Below, one piece after another: positions 28,625 through 41,254 of a stretch of DNA of 64,000 nucleotides. The notes below the pieces were generated by a model. It was not told the DNA's origin, did not search any database, and saw nothing but the letters and a program-made list of their open reading frames with translations. Numbering within the stretch: the first letter of the stretch is position 1; every line of letters begins with the position of its first letter. The translations under genes and the position numbers were made by a program. The stretch comes from Pilaira anomala (taxonomy: Eukaryota; Mucoromycota; Mucoromycetes; Mucorales; Mucoraceae), in contig JAIXMQ010000012.1 of NCBI GenBank assembly GCA_025716855.1, positions 1 through 64,000 on the forward strand, given 5' to 3'.

Positions 28625-29601
28625 ATTTTTTTTTTTTTTTATCTCACTCATTTCTATATATAAATAACAACAAATCCTTTCTTCTTCAAATAGATGCATT
28701 CTTTCTATACATATTTTACTCACTATCCCCCCCTACTACAGTCCCCCTTTTTCAAAAATTCTTTTTTATCACAACACTTGTAAAAAAAATAAATATATCA
28801 GAATAATAATAAAAAAAAAAAGCACCTTTTTTTTCATTTTAAATAGTAGATCTCATCTTCAAAGATTTGCCTCTTACAGGATTTGCATTTAATTGAAGCG
28901 GAGACATCAGATTTTTTTACATCAATTTATAATTGCCTTTTGAAGTAATAAATCTTTTGTGTCTTACACGCTACAAATATAGGTCTATTAATCTACGAAT
29001 TAAAAGTTCGCATATGAAAGCATTGTTAAGGCCAGTAACAGAGGCCCCTCTTTGCTTTTGCATTGAGCTATTTTCTTTAGAACACAATACAGATAAAGCC
29101 TTTATCAACATATCTGACAGTTTTGTCTTGATGCGACTTGTTTTTTTCTTTATAGTTACTTAGATATCTTTATTAGTTAATAAACCTGTTTGTAATGTTT
29201 TTATTTCATGTGGCGTGCGCCCTTCTTTTGGCTGCCTTTCATGGACTGATGCTTTCGTTTTTTTATCTTCATGATTATGTATCGGATTAAAGCTATTCAA
29301 TTAAATGTTGTTGGTTAGGATGTTGTGAAAGAGTTTTAGATACTCAAAATAAGCAGTAATAACCCCTTTCTTTTTCTCGACTTTCAGTTATCCTAACGAT
29401 GATTTTAGACAATTCTCTTTATTTCTACGTCAAAAAAAAAAGTCAACAAATAATAACCTTAAATTTTGTTGTATTTTAGCTTAAAAAACCAAACTGTCAA
29501 AAGGTTAAAATATCATTTTACCACATTTTATTATGCGCTACCCATGATTGGCTCAAAATAATTGTTTAATTATAATTATATTTTTTACTACTACTACTAA
29601 T
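28625..29601. other. Intergenic between convergent genes, no gene seen
   Basis: Holds the two 3' ends of LYS20 and the Rab gene. A 76-codon plus-strand frame at 28933-29163 has mixed composition but no recognisable motif and lacks flanking splice logic, so it is not called. Confidence 0.4.
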
Positions 29602-30673
29602 TTAACAAGCACATCCACCATTAGCAGCACTAGAAGAATTATCTAAATCAACACCACCATTACGATTATTCAATCTGTTATTTCTTCCATTACGTGAACT
29701 ATCAGCAAGTTGATCAAGAGGCATACGTTTTGCTATCGCATCAAACAATTGACTAACATTTTCCGCTGTCTTGGCAGAAGTCTCAAAAAATAATAATCCG
29801 GCTTCATCCGCATATTCTTGTGCTGTCTTTTTTTCAACCGCTCTTCGACTTTCAAGATCACTTTTATTACCGGCTAATGCAATCACAATATTAGGGTCGG
29901 CTTGACGTTGTAATTCATTCACCCATGCCTTGGCCTTATCCAAAGAAGACTATATTTACATACAATAAGTATTCATAATTTTCTTCTAAAATACACACTT
30001 ACTGTTTGTGTGATATCATAAACAACTACTGCACAATTAGCATTACGATAATACATGGGTGCTAAACTCTAATGTATGATAAAATTTACTTGATTAAATA
30101 CAATTATAAATCTTTTTATTATCTTTTTTTTTTTTTTACCTTGTATCTTTCTTGGCCTGCTGTATCCCTTATGATTTAAAAAAAAAAATGTTAATTTACA
30201 TTACACAAGAATAATGTGATAATTTACCAAATTTCGAATTTTACTGTAGTATTATCATCTAAAGAGATTGTTTGTGCCAAGAAAGCAGCTAGAAAAATGT
30301 AATGTAAGTATATATTATTCTCCTCCTTTCTTTTTTCATAATAAAGACACACCCCCTTTCCTCTTGAGGGTGATATATAAAAGAAGCATTTAATTACTTA
30401 CCACCAATAGTACTTTCTCTATATTCATCAAAGTGGTCTTTAACGAAACGCATAACTAAACTAATAAAGTAAATTTTTTTTTTCATTAAATACATAATGT
30501 ATTGAAAACGTTTGATAAGTTTTTCAAACCTTGACTTTCCAACTGCTGATTCACCTATAATAATAATATAAATAACTTTTTTTTATTTTCTTCATCTGTT
30601 ATTATCTACCTAAAAGAACAAGTTTGAACTGATAAGTCTTTCCTTGCTGAGGTTGTTGAGGTTTATTTGACAT
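29602..30673 (-). CDS. YPT5: Rab5-family GTPase (Ypt5/Vps21)
   Basis: About seven short exons from ATG 30673. All five G motifs are present: [11 protein letters not shown] (P-loop), the STIG switch-I Thr with AAFLAQTI, the [20 protein letters not shown] switch II, GNKSD, and ETSAKT. STIGAAF and [11 protein letters not shown] identify the Rab5 subgroup, which controls fusion of early endosomes and homotypic endocytic traffic. The C-terminus GGCAC is a Cys-X-Cys double geranylgeranylation signal. The hypervariable tail has Asn/Arg-rich spacing ([13 protein letters not shown]). About 210 residues, as is usual. Confidence 0.96.
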
Positions 30674-30857
30674 TGTTATTTATTTTTCTTTAAATGAAAT
30701 ATATATATAAAAGAAGATGAAGAAAATAAAAATAAAAGTTGGAGAAGAAAAAGAAAAGGGGAAACAAAAATGACGTATTTGGAAATATATAACAAAGAGA
30801 AAGTTGCACAAAAAGAACTCTTTCTCTCCCAGCAGGAGTCATTATTATTATTTTTTT

Positions 30858-32214
30858 TTATGCTGCTATACTTTGATACTGAGGTAAACTCCAATCTTGT
30901 TCATAAGGGGGTAATTGTTCTTCTATCACATGAGGTTTAATAAACCTTGGTTTAGTTCTTAATGAAGTATCTTGGAGTACTCTTGGATCACAATAAGGAA
31001 CTAAATCAATTGGTACTGAACTTGTAGAGGGAACTGTACCAAAATAGATGGGAATACAACAAACTTGTTTCTTGGTGGATATTAATCCATGTTTAGTTTT
31101 GGCTGTAATACATAGTTTATATTTCATCTTGATATATCTTGAGAAATAAACTGTAGGTGTCATACCCAATACACTAAAATTTTTGAGTATACTTGAATTA
31201 TTATGTTTACTAATTTCTGAAGGTATAGGTAACCTTACAAAATACGTTGTACTTTCTCCTTTCTTTACAATACCAAAGCTAGATTGATCCGCATGACTCA
31301 TCACCATCGTATCTGAATCACTATAGGTACCATACGTTACCATGACTTCTCTTTTTAAATAAACCTCTAAATGTCCAATAGGTTGTGTTATCGTCACCTG
31401 TGCTTTCAATATATCTTGATTGGAATCCAACAAGTTAAAATATCTTCCATCACACAAGGTCACCAGGACTTTTGTATCATGATTTAACTTTGCATTTTCC
31501 TTATAAATTTCTGTTAAATTACTACTACTAGTAGTAGTAGGTAATATCACAAGTGGCTCATATCTTATTGAACAAGGTACAGTTTGAAATGGTCGGATAC
31601 CAGGTCGATCCAAACTAGCTATTAATTCAAATTCACACGACGCAAGATGGTGTCTAAAACTAGGCGGGTAATTTACCATTGGGATTTCACACATGAACGG
31701 GAATATATGTTCTCCTGCTTCCATAATTGGCCACTTTTCTGGAATTCTATTCTGATTTATTCCTCCCCATAATGTTGTTTTGACTCCAAATAACTTTTGT
31801 CCTCTTCTTTTATTACTGCCATGAATATGTTCTTTTTTTACATAAAATTTTTAATTTATATAAATTTGTATATTTAAAAACTAAATGTTATTTACCTGCC
31901 GCTTTAAACACCAGTTTAAGTTGTTCCGCTGCCAGTGGGGTAGCTAATTTAATATAAACATTTCCTTCAAAAATAGACCCAGGTCGACAGCTTGTTTGCC
32001 TTGAATTACCATCAATACGTGTAATAGTTACATGAAACTGGGTTGGTGGTTTACGATATTTTCGATTATCACAATCAACATATCTATACCCATCTAATCC
32101 TTCTACTACAGATGAACGTCTTCTTGTTGTACCTGAATAAGGTATTTCTCTTATTACATCTTGCAAAGAAACTTCTTGCTCAACCGAATTATTAGAATTT
32201 GTATCTGTAGACAT
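30858..32214 (-). CDS. Alpha-arrestin with two LPxY motifs
   Basis: Two exons: from 32214 to about 31895 (MSTDTNSNNS... to VFKAAG) and a long second exon to the stop at 30858. About 430 residues. The arrestin N lobe has FHVTITRIDG, PGSIFEGNVYIKLATPLAAEQLKLVFKA, then KLFGVKTTLWGG and EAGEHIFPFMCEIPMVNYPPSF, the conserved arrestin loop. The C lobe contains VLVTLCDG, KREVMVTYGT and CCIPIYFGT. The tail carries LPPY and LPQY, two close LPxY sites that in fungal ART proteins bind WW domains of the Rsp5 ubiquitin ligase. This fits an adaptor for endocytosis of plasma-membrane transporters. Cargo cannot be told from sequence. Confidence 0.88.
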
Positions 32215-32516
32215 TGATAAAAATACATATAAAAAAAAAATTAAGAAGAAAAAGAAGAAAAAAAGATTATTATTATTCTAAAATATATAATCTTTTTTCT
32301 GCACACCCCCAAAAACTTCGTCTTTCATTGCTTTATGTCTCCGTTTAAATATTCGCTTTGTCCTTTTTCTTTTACCCTTAAAAAATGAAAGCTTGAATAT
32401 GACTCACTGATAAACATTTAAGAAAACAATATGTCATTTTATTTAATATATATATATATATATATATATATGCATATAAAAAGAAAGAGATGTCATTTGT
32501 ATTTATTTATACAAGT
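32215..32516. repeat. Intergenic with (AT)n run
   Basis: About fourteen AT units at 32445-32472, between the 5' end of the arrestin gene and the 3' end of the dehydratase gene. Nothing else is seen. Confidence 0.7.
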
Positions 32517-34039
32517 CTAATTTAGTGTTTCATTATAAGTGGGTATGACTTTAAATGGATGAGGAATAAGTGCACTCGAAATATCTCCCCACCAAGATTC
32601 CGTACAATTTCTATACCACTCAACTAAATAGAAAAAGATTATGAGTAAAAATTAATATTTAAACAAAGTAACCTTACTCGTCTTTAATAAACCATCTTCA
32701 AATCCAACTTTTGGCTCCCACCCCAACTTTTCTAATTTTGTACAATCTATCGCATACCGTGTATCATTAAATGCTCTATCTCTCACAAACTCAATATGAT
32801 CATTCACTTGCTCCTCTTTATACCCAAACAACAAAATTAACCTTCTAGCCATTTCCAAGTTAGATATCTCGGAGGGCGATCCAATATTATATGTCTCTCC
32901 TACAACTCCCTTATGAAAGATAATATCAATCGCATTCGCTACATCCGCTGCATAAAGATATTTTCTTGAATTATGTCCGTCGCCATGGATATAACATTTT
33001 TTGCCTCGCAACAAACTGCATACGAATTTTGACGTAATCTTTTCTGGAAATTGATAAGGTCCATATACATTATTGGATCGTGTAATCATCGTAGGTAATC
33101 CAAATGACATATGATATGCTTTTACCAACATTTCTGCTGCTGCTTTAGTTGCAGAGTATGGATTTGTAGGTGACAAAATCGTATCTTCAGGACAATCCGG
33201 CTAATAATAATAATGTCAATTTTTTTTTTTAGTCCCTCTCTTTTTTAATTTTTTTTTTTTTTTTTAAAAAAAAAACCTTACTCCATTAATCACTTCTCCA
33301 TAAACTTCATCCGTACTAACATGAATAAATCTTTGGATTTTTCTAATTTTAGCTGCTTCTAATAAAACATGTGTTCCCATCACATTATTCCTATATATTA
33401 ATTTAAAATTAAATTTGTTTTTTTTTTGACATCTTACTTAGTACTTTATAATAACTTACTTTGTAAATTCAAATGAATCCCCAAACGAATTATCTACATG
33501 CGTTTGTGCTGCTAAATGAAAAATAACATCAATCTTCTTTTCTTTTAAAAAGAACGAAATAAAATCTGCAGATGTAATATCGCCCTATAATAAATTATAT
33601 ATAAATAAATAAATCTCTTCTATATTCTAATATATCCATTCTTTTTCCTACTCGAATAAAAGAATAATTGGGAAATTCTTTGACAGCTTTCAAATTATGT
33701 AATGATCCACAATAATCAAGTTTATCTACAACATGAATATGATATTCTGGATATAATACAACCAACTTTCGTACTAGAAACGACCCACTAATAAACAATA
33801 TAAAAATAAGTTTCTCTCGAGATCTTTTTTCCAAACAAGATGAACAACCAACTTTACATAAATCCTGCTCCTCCAGTCACTAGAATATTCTTTACATTTT
33901 TTAAATCGCTTGCTAACTCAGGTACCCTTTCTCCAATATCCGCTCGGTCAAATTCATCCAGTGTCTTTACAAGTAAACTATGGTTACTACTTGTACTTTT
34001 TTGTGTCGAGTTTTCCATTGAATTGGTACTAGGTGACAT
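32517..34039 (-). CDS. NDP-glucose 4,6-dehydratase (RmlB/TGDS family)
   Basis: About six exons. The best start is ATG 34039 (MSPSTNSMENST). Frames further upstream are Lys/Phe-rich leader. After about 45 low-complexity residues the extended SDR begins with ILVTGGAGFM, the Rossmann glycine motif for NAD. Further marks are HVVDKLDYCGSLHNL, DVIFHLAAQTHVDNSFGDSFEF, FIHVSTDEVYGEV (the Thr-Asp-Glu catalytic set of 4,6-dehydratases) and NPYSATKAAAEMLV (YxxxK). It converts NDP-glucose to the 4-keto-6-deoxy sugar, the first step towards rhamnose or related deoxysugars. In fungi the substrate is usually UDP-glucose, which the sequence does not decide. No epimerase/reductase partner is visible nearby. 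Confidence 0.9.
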
Positions 34040-34285
34040 TCGCAAACTTCTTTCTATTTTTAAGCCAAAAAAAAAGCTTTTCTTTCTTTTCAAAACAAAA
34101 AAGAAGGAAAGAGAGAAGAGATGACAATAATAGTAATAAATAAAAAAAAAAAAAAGACTAATAAAACTAATAAAACTAAAATAAATAAACTTTTTCTTCT
34201 TTGAGTGACGTTGTTTGATTAAGTAATCAAACGGGGTCGGAACCTTCAATACATTGGTTACATAATCACTTTTTTTTTATTATTA

Positions 34286-36010
34286 TTATTCAAAAGAAGC
34301 TGGAATAGATTTAGCGATAGTTGCATAATCTTGTACATACTTGTATCCTTCTTTTCCATGCCAGAATAATACCCAATTTGTATCTTTTAATCGCAAGTAT
34401 CCATTGGATCTTTCAAAGTACCTAGCAACAAATTAAAATTAGAATTCGTATATCATTTTTTTTTTAAAAAAAAATTTTATACCATTTATTCACTCCATTA
34501 TCTTTTCGACTTCTCCATAGTAACTCAGGATACGCATCACACATTCTTTTCCAAAGAATATCTGTCAACCCAATCCCTTGACTCGAAGGTGCAATCGCAA
34601 ATTTATCTAAATACGCATGCTCATTCTCTTTTGTCATAATCACTGCACCTTCATAATCTCCTGCAATAATCGCTCCTGCTAAAACCTTTTCCAATCTTCC
34701 ATAAAATTTCTCTTGATTCACTTTCTTCTGAAAACTTGCTTCCAAAAGTCTCGTCAATCGATCCAAATTCAAATCTTCAAGTTTTGTAAAATTGTTAATC
34801 TTGATCCCATGTCGAAGTACAGTCGTGTTGGCTTGATTAATCACACGGCCTGTACGTGGTAAAGAGGATGAATATAACGGTTTATCTGTAACCAAATTTG
34901 TAATCAACGCATTCGGTAAAGAACATGTAGGTACAATAATCGCTGAAGACGTCGTAGGTAGATGTCCAAGACACTCCCGGATCATATCCAAGTTATCAAT
35001 CGTACTTGGGTAATTTTGTTGCCAACTCACGTTCTCTTCAAACGCCTTATGAATATCTTCATATTCCTCTTGTACATTCACTAAACTATGTGCTGTACCT
35101 GGCAACTCATGATTTGGAATACCACCTTCTTTATTAATCACCAAGATTTTAGATGGAACCAATTTAGGATCCATACCCTGATGCGCTAAACGTTGAGTTA
35201 ATGCCAATACCGCTTGATTTGCCTTGATAGGAACCTGTTTATTATTTCCTTCCGTTAAAATAGGTACTACAATAGGAATTTGATTATTATGAAGCGCAGA
35301 CTGAATAAAATCTAAATTAATCGTTATGCTCGCATTATTATGTCTTTCCAATACATTTCCACTAATCAATCTAGCTCTTCCACCTGCTTGTTCAATTGAT
35401 TCCACAAGTGTCATACTTTCTCTTAACATGCGTTTATTTAACTCGGTCGCTGAACTCGTATCTTTTTCCCAACTTGGATTATCTGATACAACAATTGACG
35501 TCAACCCAAGTTTTTGTAATTTATACAACGTATTTCCAACTCTTTGCCAATCTGGTTTATCAAATGGTCCTTCTACTTTGGTTAATGCTAATTGATGATA
35601 GGATGGTGCTAAAAGTGCATTCACATATTCTTTTGGTGTCTTTAATCCAGGTGCTCCTTTCACTTCTTCAAATCCGGATAATAATGTAGGTTTTGATGCC
35701 ATCACGTCAGGTCCAAATCGCTTTAAAAAGTGTTGTAGTTCTCTTTTACTTGGTCCAGTATCCATCACATTCACAAGTAATTCCTATCCAATAATTTAGT
35801 ACCTATTTTTTTTTTTTATGGGGAATATATTTTTTTGACACGTTACTCTCACTTCTTTTTGTTCTGGAATAGTCTACTCATAATAAAAAAAAACACGTTA
35901 GAAAACTGCATACATAAATAACTTATATGTACTTCATTTACTTTAGAACCGGTTGTATATCTTTTACATAGTTGTGCTTGTAAATAAAGACTACGTCTAA
36001 AGAGCCTCAT
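34286..36010 (-). CDS. ARG2: N-acetylglutamate synthase, mitochondrial (Arg2-type)
   Basis: Exons: from 36010 (MRLFRRSLYLQAQLCKRYTTG, an Arg-rich presequence), a tiny exon coding TIPEQKE, a long exon from about 35785 to 34482, then the last exon YFERSNGYLRLKDTNWVLFWHG to the stop at 34286. About 505 residues. It shows a degenerate amino-acid-kinase region (LQKLGLTSIVVSDNP..., QIPIVVPIL) followed by a GNAT-like synthase domain (VLAGAIIAGDYEGAVIMT, LDKFAIAPSSQGIGLTDILWKRM with the acetyl-CoA loop, then LLWRSRKDNGVNKW). The catalytic-domain pattern RSRxxNxxNxWYFERSxG is characteristic. It makes N-acetylglutamate, the first step of arginine synthesis. Confidence 0.93.
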
Positions 36011-36171
36011 TGTGTTTCTTATATATGCTGGAAAAAAAAAAAGACGAGAGAGAAAAAAAAACCCTAGTTGAGGGAAATTTATTTATTTAATTTTTTTTTT
36101 TGACGATGTGTCACAATGACTGATTTGAATTAAAATTTGTAGCTAACGGGGTAAAAAAGAAAAAAGAAATA

Positions 36172-38352
36172 CTACATACATCTACATCCATTTTGTTTCT
36201 TTTCAACTACTTTTGTCTTCTTATTTTTTCTAGAAGTTTGAATCACTTCATGCTGATGCTGTGTTATAGACCGATGCGTATTCGATAACTTTTTCTTTGC
36301 CTCTTGATTACCTCTATCTGCCGCACTCTGATAATAAACTTTGGCCCTACTAAAATCTCTAGGCACACCAAACCCAATCTCATAAAACCAACCTAATAGT
36401 AACAACGCTTCATGTTTTCCTGCCTTGGCTGCTTTCTCACACCAAGCAAACGAGATATCTTCATCTGGATGCGTATTCGCTAACCAGCCCGACACATCTA
36501 AGTCTAACCTCCTTTGGTAGTCCTTGTCTTCTGGTCCATGTATACCTCGATTATACAATCTACATAAGCCCAACATTGCTTTCGCATTATTATGCATCGT
36601 CGCTGCTTCTTGATAATAATCAAACGCTCTGGCAAAATTCATATCTTCATTATATAATCCATGTTCGTATATAAATCCTAGTCTAGCTTGTGCTCCTGCA
36701 TGATTCAGTGAGGCGGCTCGTTCATAATAAGGTATAGCTGAACTTGTTCCACCATAATGTTCTATAATTGACCTAAAAAGTAAAAAGTAAAAAGTAAAAA
36801 AAAAAAAAAAAAATTAATTTATATGCAACGATTCTATATACATTTATATACTTGCGATGGAAAATCAACTGATTTATATTCATTCGTAAGTATCATAGCA
36901 AAAGTATAAGGAGGTTCATTAAATTCAACCGAGGCTAAAGTACATGCTTTAAACATGAGTTTTAACCCTTCTGTCAAACTTTGGCGTAAACCTAATTGAC
37001 CATGGATCGTCAAAAGAGCCAACCTCTATTTATAAACAGAAAAAAATTAATATAATTTTTTATATAGCTACAAATAACTTTTTTTTTTCTTACATAAATC
37101 GCATTTACGTATCCAACTTCACTTGCTTCTTTATACAATTGAACAATACTTTTTACATCTAATCCGCTTTTTTCTTGCTCATGATATTCTGCAATTGCAA
37201 ACATAGATTCAGGTATCTTTCCTTCTGAAGCAATTTTATGTAACCCAATCGCTTTTAATTTATTCTTTTTAAAACCATGCATTTCTTTATCAATCCATTT
37301 CGCTTGAATATAACATGCTTCAGGTACATCCTTTTTAGCTAATCGAATAATCCAATCAATACCTTCTTGCTCTAATTTTCTTTTCTTTTGTTCATTTGTA
37401 TCATCACTAGATCGAACAGATGTTTGCCTTCTAACTGCTGCTGCTGTATGATTCATGGAAGAAAGGAATTCGGATCGGGTTCTGGAAGAAGAAGCAGAAG
37501 AGTAAGCAGAAGAAGAAGGAGGCGGTACAATTAAAAATGGTTCTGGTCGATAGTTTTTTTTATTTGTAGTACAACTTATGCCCCACATACTTCCAATCTC
37601 TTTCTTATGATCTTCCTCCTGTTGCGAATATGCATTGGCTGATTGTAATAGATATTTTGCAAAAACTAATTGTGTATTCACATCATTCGACTTTTCTGCC
37701 ATCGATCGATACTGTTTTAATCCTTCTGGATTATTTGTTAAATGATATGAGATCTTTGCGTACTTTGAGGTCGCTGTAGGTACAACTGCAGCTGATGTCA
37801 CTATAGTTTCTTCTTCATCTGTTGGCACAGCAGTTTCACAAGACTTATTTTTGGTAAATATAAATATAAATAAATCAAGCCCACAACAACTCCCCCCGAC
37901 CCCCATTCTCCCTTTTTTTTATAATTTTATACCTCTGATATGACTGTAGCTGTTTTTGATTCACGACGTACAAGAGGTTGATGAAGTCCAGGCGCACTTG
38001 TAGTAGCAGTAACAGTAGTAGTAGTAGTAGTAGTAGAAGTATCAATATCCATTGGATATGCTTTCCATTTTTCTGCTGTAGGCAGTACTGTCGCTATTGT
38101 CTCATTACTAGGTATATCTAAAGAAGAAGAAGAAGCAAATACAGTCGTATCTTCTCTTTCATTCACGATCGTGTCCTGTTCATCTGGATTTACTACACGT
38201 AACCCAAGTAAAGGTTGAGGTCTAGGCCTTTCATCACTAGAATCTGATTCATATCCATTTGTATTTGGTGTTGGTAACATTTGTGCCGGTAAACTAGTAG
38301 GTACTTGATAGCCATTAGGAGATAATACTCTTGGCGTAAAATAACTTGTCAT
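36172..38352 (-). CDS. SKT5: SEL1-repeat protein with CAAX-type end, Skt5/Chs4-like chitin synthase activator
   Basis: Four exons; the N-terminal exon (MTSYFTPRVLSPNGY...) joins to SCETAVPTDEEE. About 630 residues. The first 230 residues are disordered. Then come SEL1/TPR-like repeats with typical A-x-A-x-x-x-L-G cores: MAEKSNDVNTQLVFAKYLL, KKDVPEACYIQAKWI, ASLNHAGAQARLGFIYEHG, ATMHNNAKAMLGLCRLYNRG, AAKAGKHEALLLLGWFYEIG, AADRGNQEAKKKL. A basic linker ends in GCRCM, a C-terminal CxxM box likely to be farnesylated. Yeast Skt5 has the same layout and activates chitin synthase III at the membrane. Domain order and the lipid anchor support that role here; the exact orthology is inferred. Confidence 0.85.
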
Positions 38353-38496
38353 TGAAAATAAAAAATAGATAAAAAAAGAAAGAGTTGTTAATAAATAATA
38401 ACAACAACGACAAAAAAAAACAGGTATTTATAAATTGATGTACATCAAGTGATCATTTTTTTTTATTATTTTTTTACAACTCCTTTTTATTTGTAT

Positions 38497-40340
38497 TTAC
38501 TGTAAAGTTAAATTTTGTAATAACCTACTAATTAGTTTATCCGCTTTACAGGCCATCACAATATCTTCTTCTACCAAATTCAATGAAAGTCTCATACAAA
38601 TATCCATCCTTCCGCCTTCCATCAATAAAGCTCTTGTCTGTCCCAAGGACTCGCAAACACGCATTAAATCACTTGTATTCGGTGGCTCAATATTATGCCA
38701 TTTACATGTCTGAATATGATAATGTGCCACATCTCCAAACTCAATCTCAGCTAACCCAATCGCTCTTGATCTCTGCATACAAGCAACCAAAAAGATCTTT
38801 TGATGTAACGAACAGGATCGAATAAATGCAACTGACGGAGACGTAAACATTTCCTTGATAGCTTCATCCACAATCGCGATCGTCACATGTGCACTTGCCT
38901 TGGCCTCCACTATTTCTACTGCTCTTCTACAAATATCCAATGCTCTTCGTGCATCTCCACTCACCGCACTGACTTTTCTCGCCGCAAATTCCACTGCTTC
39001 TTTTGCAAATGCATCGATCCCTTGTAATCTCGATTGAACAATTTGATATAATTGATCATATTTGTAGGGTTGAAAATTAATTCTGGTTAATCCCATACGA
39101 CTGGCAATCTTATTACTCATGATACGTTCGGGTAAATCCATTGTATTTGCAACGGCTACCACAATTAATTTTGATAAAGGTCGACTTGGCCAATCGAAAA
39201 AATTATACATGACCGTTTGTTTCTTAGTTACCAAAAGATCCAATTCATCCATTAAAACCACACTACATCATAATATAAATAATTACTTTAGATCATAATA
39301 GAATGGAATACGCCAAGTAAAAACTTACGTTGTCTTCTGATCATCACTTTGTTTAGAAAACTTAGCCTCCAACATCTGTAATGCATGCGATGCCGTATAT
39401 CTCTTTTTTTCTTTATCCATACATTCCCACAAGATACTATAGGCCTGATTTGGATCCGTTAATTTCATTCCATTGATCTCTACAAAATCAAAATTAGGTA
39501 TCGTTCCATCTTCTGCCTGTTGTTGTAAATGTCGAATCACTTCTAATACCGTCGCTGTCTTTCCTGTACCAGGCACTCCAGAGATATAAACACAAGTACC
39601 CGTTCCTTCATGAATCGCACTTTCAATATATCCCATGATATTCATAAACTCGTCTTCTCTACATGGTAAAGAATCAGGTACCGCTGAAACATGAAGTCTT
39701 TCTCTTGCTAATGCATAAGGCGTTTCATTGGTTCTATCTCTTTCCTGTACTCGACGTAATGGTACAATAGGTGCTACTTGATTGATTCTATATTTATTTA
39801 TAAATTTAATATATATATATATATGTATATATTTGGTTTCCTAGCAACAAACCTTTGGACCGTTCTATTCAAACTTGTTACAGGTTTATTTCTTGTAGAA
39901 GTAGGTGTAGAAGATAATACTCTTCTGACAGTCTTCTTTCGAACTACTGCTGGTTTTTTACTTCTTTTTGGAACTACTTCCTCTTCTTCTTCGTCTTCTT
40001 CCATAGGCGAGTCTTCTTCCTCTTCCTTTTCTTCTTCGCTAGAATATTCGTCGGTATCCAAATCAGACTCTGAAGAAGATACTGGAGTTCTCTCACGCTT
40101 TCTTTCAGTGCTCTTATTTGGCTGGATCGTCTTTGTTGCCTTCGTACTCGGTTTCGTAGCTTTCGTTACTTTCTTCGTTGACACCGCTGCTGCTTTTGAG
40201 GTTCTTGTCGCTCTTGTCGCTCTTGTCGCTCTTGCCTTGGGCTTCGTATCCTGTTCTGAATAACTCACAACCGGTTTCGATCTTCTCTTTGATTTTATAA
40301 TATGTGAAGTATCAATTTCTCCATGAGTATCTTTTGACAT
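38497..40340 (-). CDS. ORC1: Origin recognition complex subunit Orc1, BAH-less
   Basis: Three exons, about 570 residues. The N-terminal 165 residues are a disordered, Lys/Arg- and acid-rich region (including ATRATRATR and a long Glu/Asp run). Then the AAA+ module: ISGVPGTGKTATV (Walker A), VVLMDELDLLVTKKQ (Walker B), AVANTMDLPERIM (sensor 1), and SGDARRALDICRRAVE (sensor 2 Arg), followed by a winged-helix domain to the stop. Orc1 loads MCM helicase at origins. Orthologs usually start with a BAH domain, which is absent here. ATG 40340 is preceded by AT-rich leader, so a missing upstream exon is possible but not visible. Confidence 0.95.
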
Positions 40341-40752
40341 TGTTTTTTTTTTTATATACAGTGATTACGGTCTCAATTCGCGGAAAAAAAAAGTCAATTC
40401 GTGGATTTTTAAAACATTAAAATAAAACGATTCCTATTTTACAGTCACAGTGGTTATTTTTTTTATTTTACGGTCACAATAGGAGTTATTTTATGAGAGT
40501 TTTTTATAACTTTTTGCATGAAATACACCATTACATCAATTTTTTTTTTCACATGGCATACAGGCAGGTTTTTTTTCTCATACGCCAGACAAACAGGGGG
40601 GGGGGGCTCATTATAAATAATCTTTTTTTTTTATTTTGTTCTTTTCTTTCACTTTCTTCTCTTTACATATATTCCTTCCTTACCGCTCCATTTTTAATCT
40701 CTTCTTTTTCTACACTCCTTATCCAAAGAAGAGATTGTTCCAAGAAAAAAAA
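40341..40752. other. Upstream region of ORC1, start of an atypical interval
   Basis: AT-rich with a nine-G run near 40604 and pyrimidine-rich sequence at 40620-40730. No gene is called on the plus strand before the first supported exon of the next model. Confidence 0.35.
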
Positions 40753-41220
40753 AAGACCTATATAACACATATTGTTGTCAATGGTAAGTCTAATAATTTT
40801 ATCAAAAAAGAAATGATTCATTTTGTCTAATAAATCTCAAATAGAAAATGTCCCTTTTGTCCAAATTACAAGTGAAGAGAAAACAATAAAAAAACTGGTA
40901 AGTATTTTGGTGGTTTAACGGCTAGTTGGATCAAATTTCATCCGTGATTTTACTACCTCATTTTTTACTACTCTTTTACCCGAACCACACACCTTTGTTC
41001 CTTTAAAAATGATAAAAAGGCGATTTTTTATATTTTTTTTTCCCTCCTTAGTCAACTTTTTTTTTTTTTTTTTTTTTCCTCCTTGGTTAACTTTTTTTTT
41101 TTTTTTTATCAAAGATGTCAGACGATTGATATGATCAATTCAAGTCATTGGTTAACGAGGAGAAGCTGTTGAAGTTACAGCTGGAAAGAGCAGAAGTAGA
41201 GGAGCTGCGGAAAGTATGTT

Positions 41221-41254
<34 letters not shown>

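Noticed and set aside
33854..34249. Longer N-terminus for the dehydratase from ATG 34249
   Set aside because: The added part is Lys/Phe/Tyr/Ser from A/T tracts; ATG 34039 starts plausible sequence.
37860..37906. Start of the second Skt5-like exon as a separate gene (MGVGGSCCGLD...)
   Set aside because: This lies in the intron; splicing from 38352-start exon keeps frame into SCETAVPTDEE.
39798..40340. Plus-strand frame rich in Ser/Phe/Val opposite ORC1 exon one
   Set aside because: Antisense shadow of the acidic/basic repeats of Orc1.
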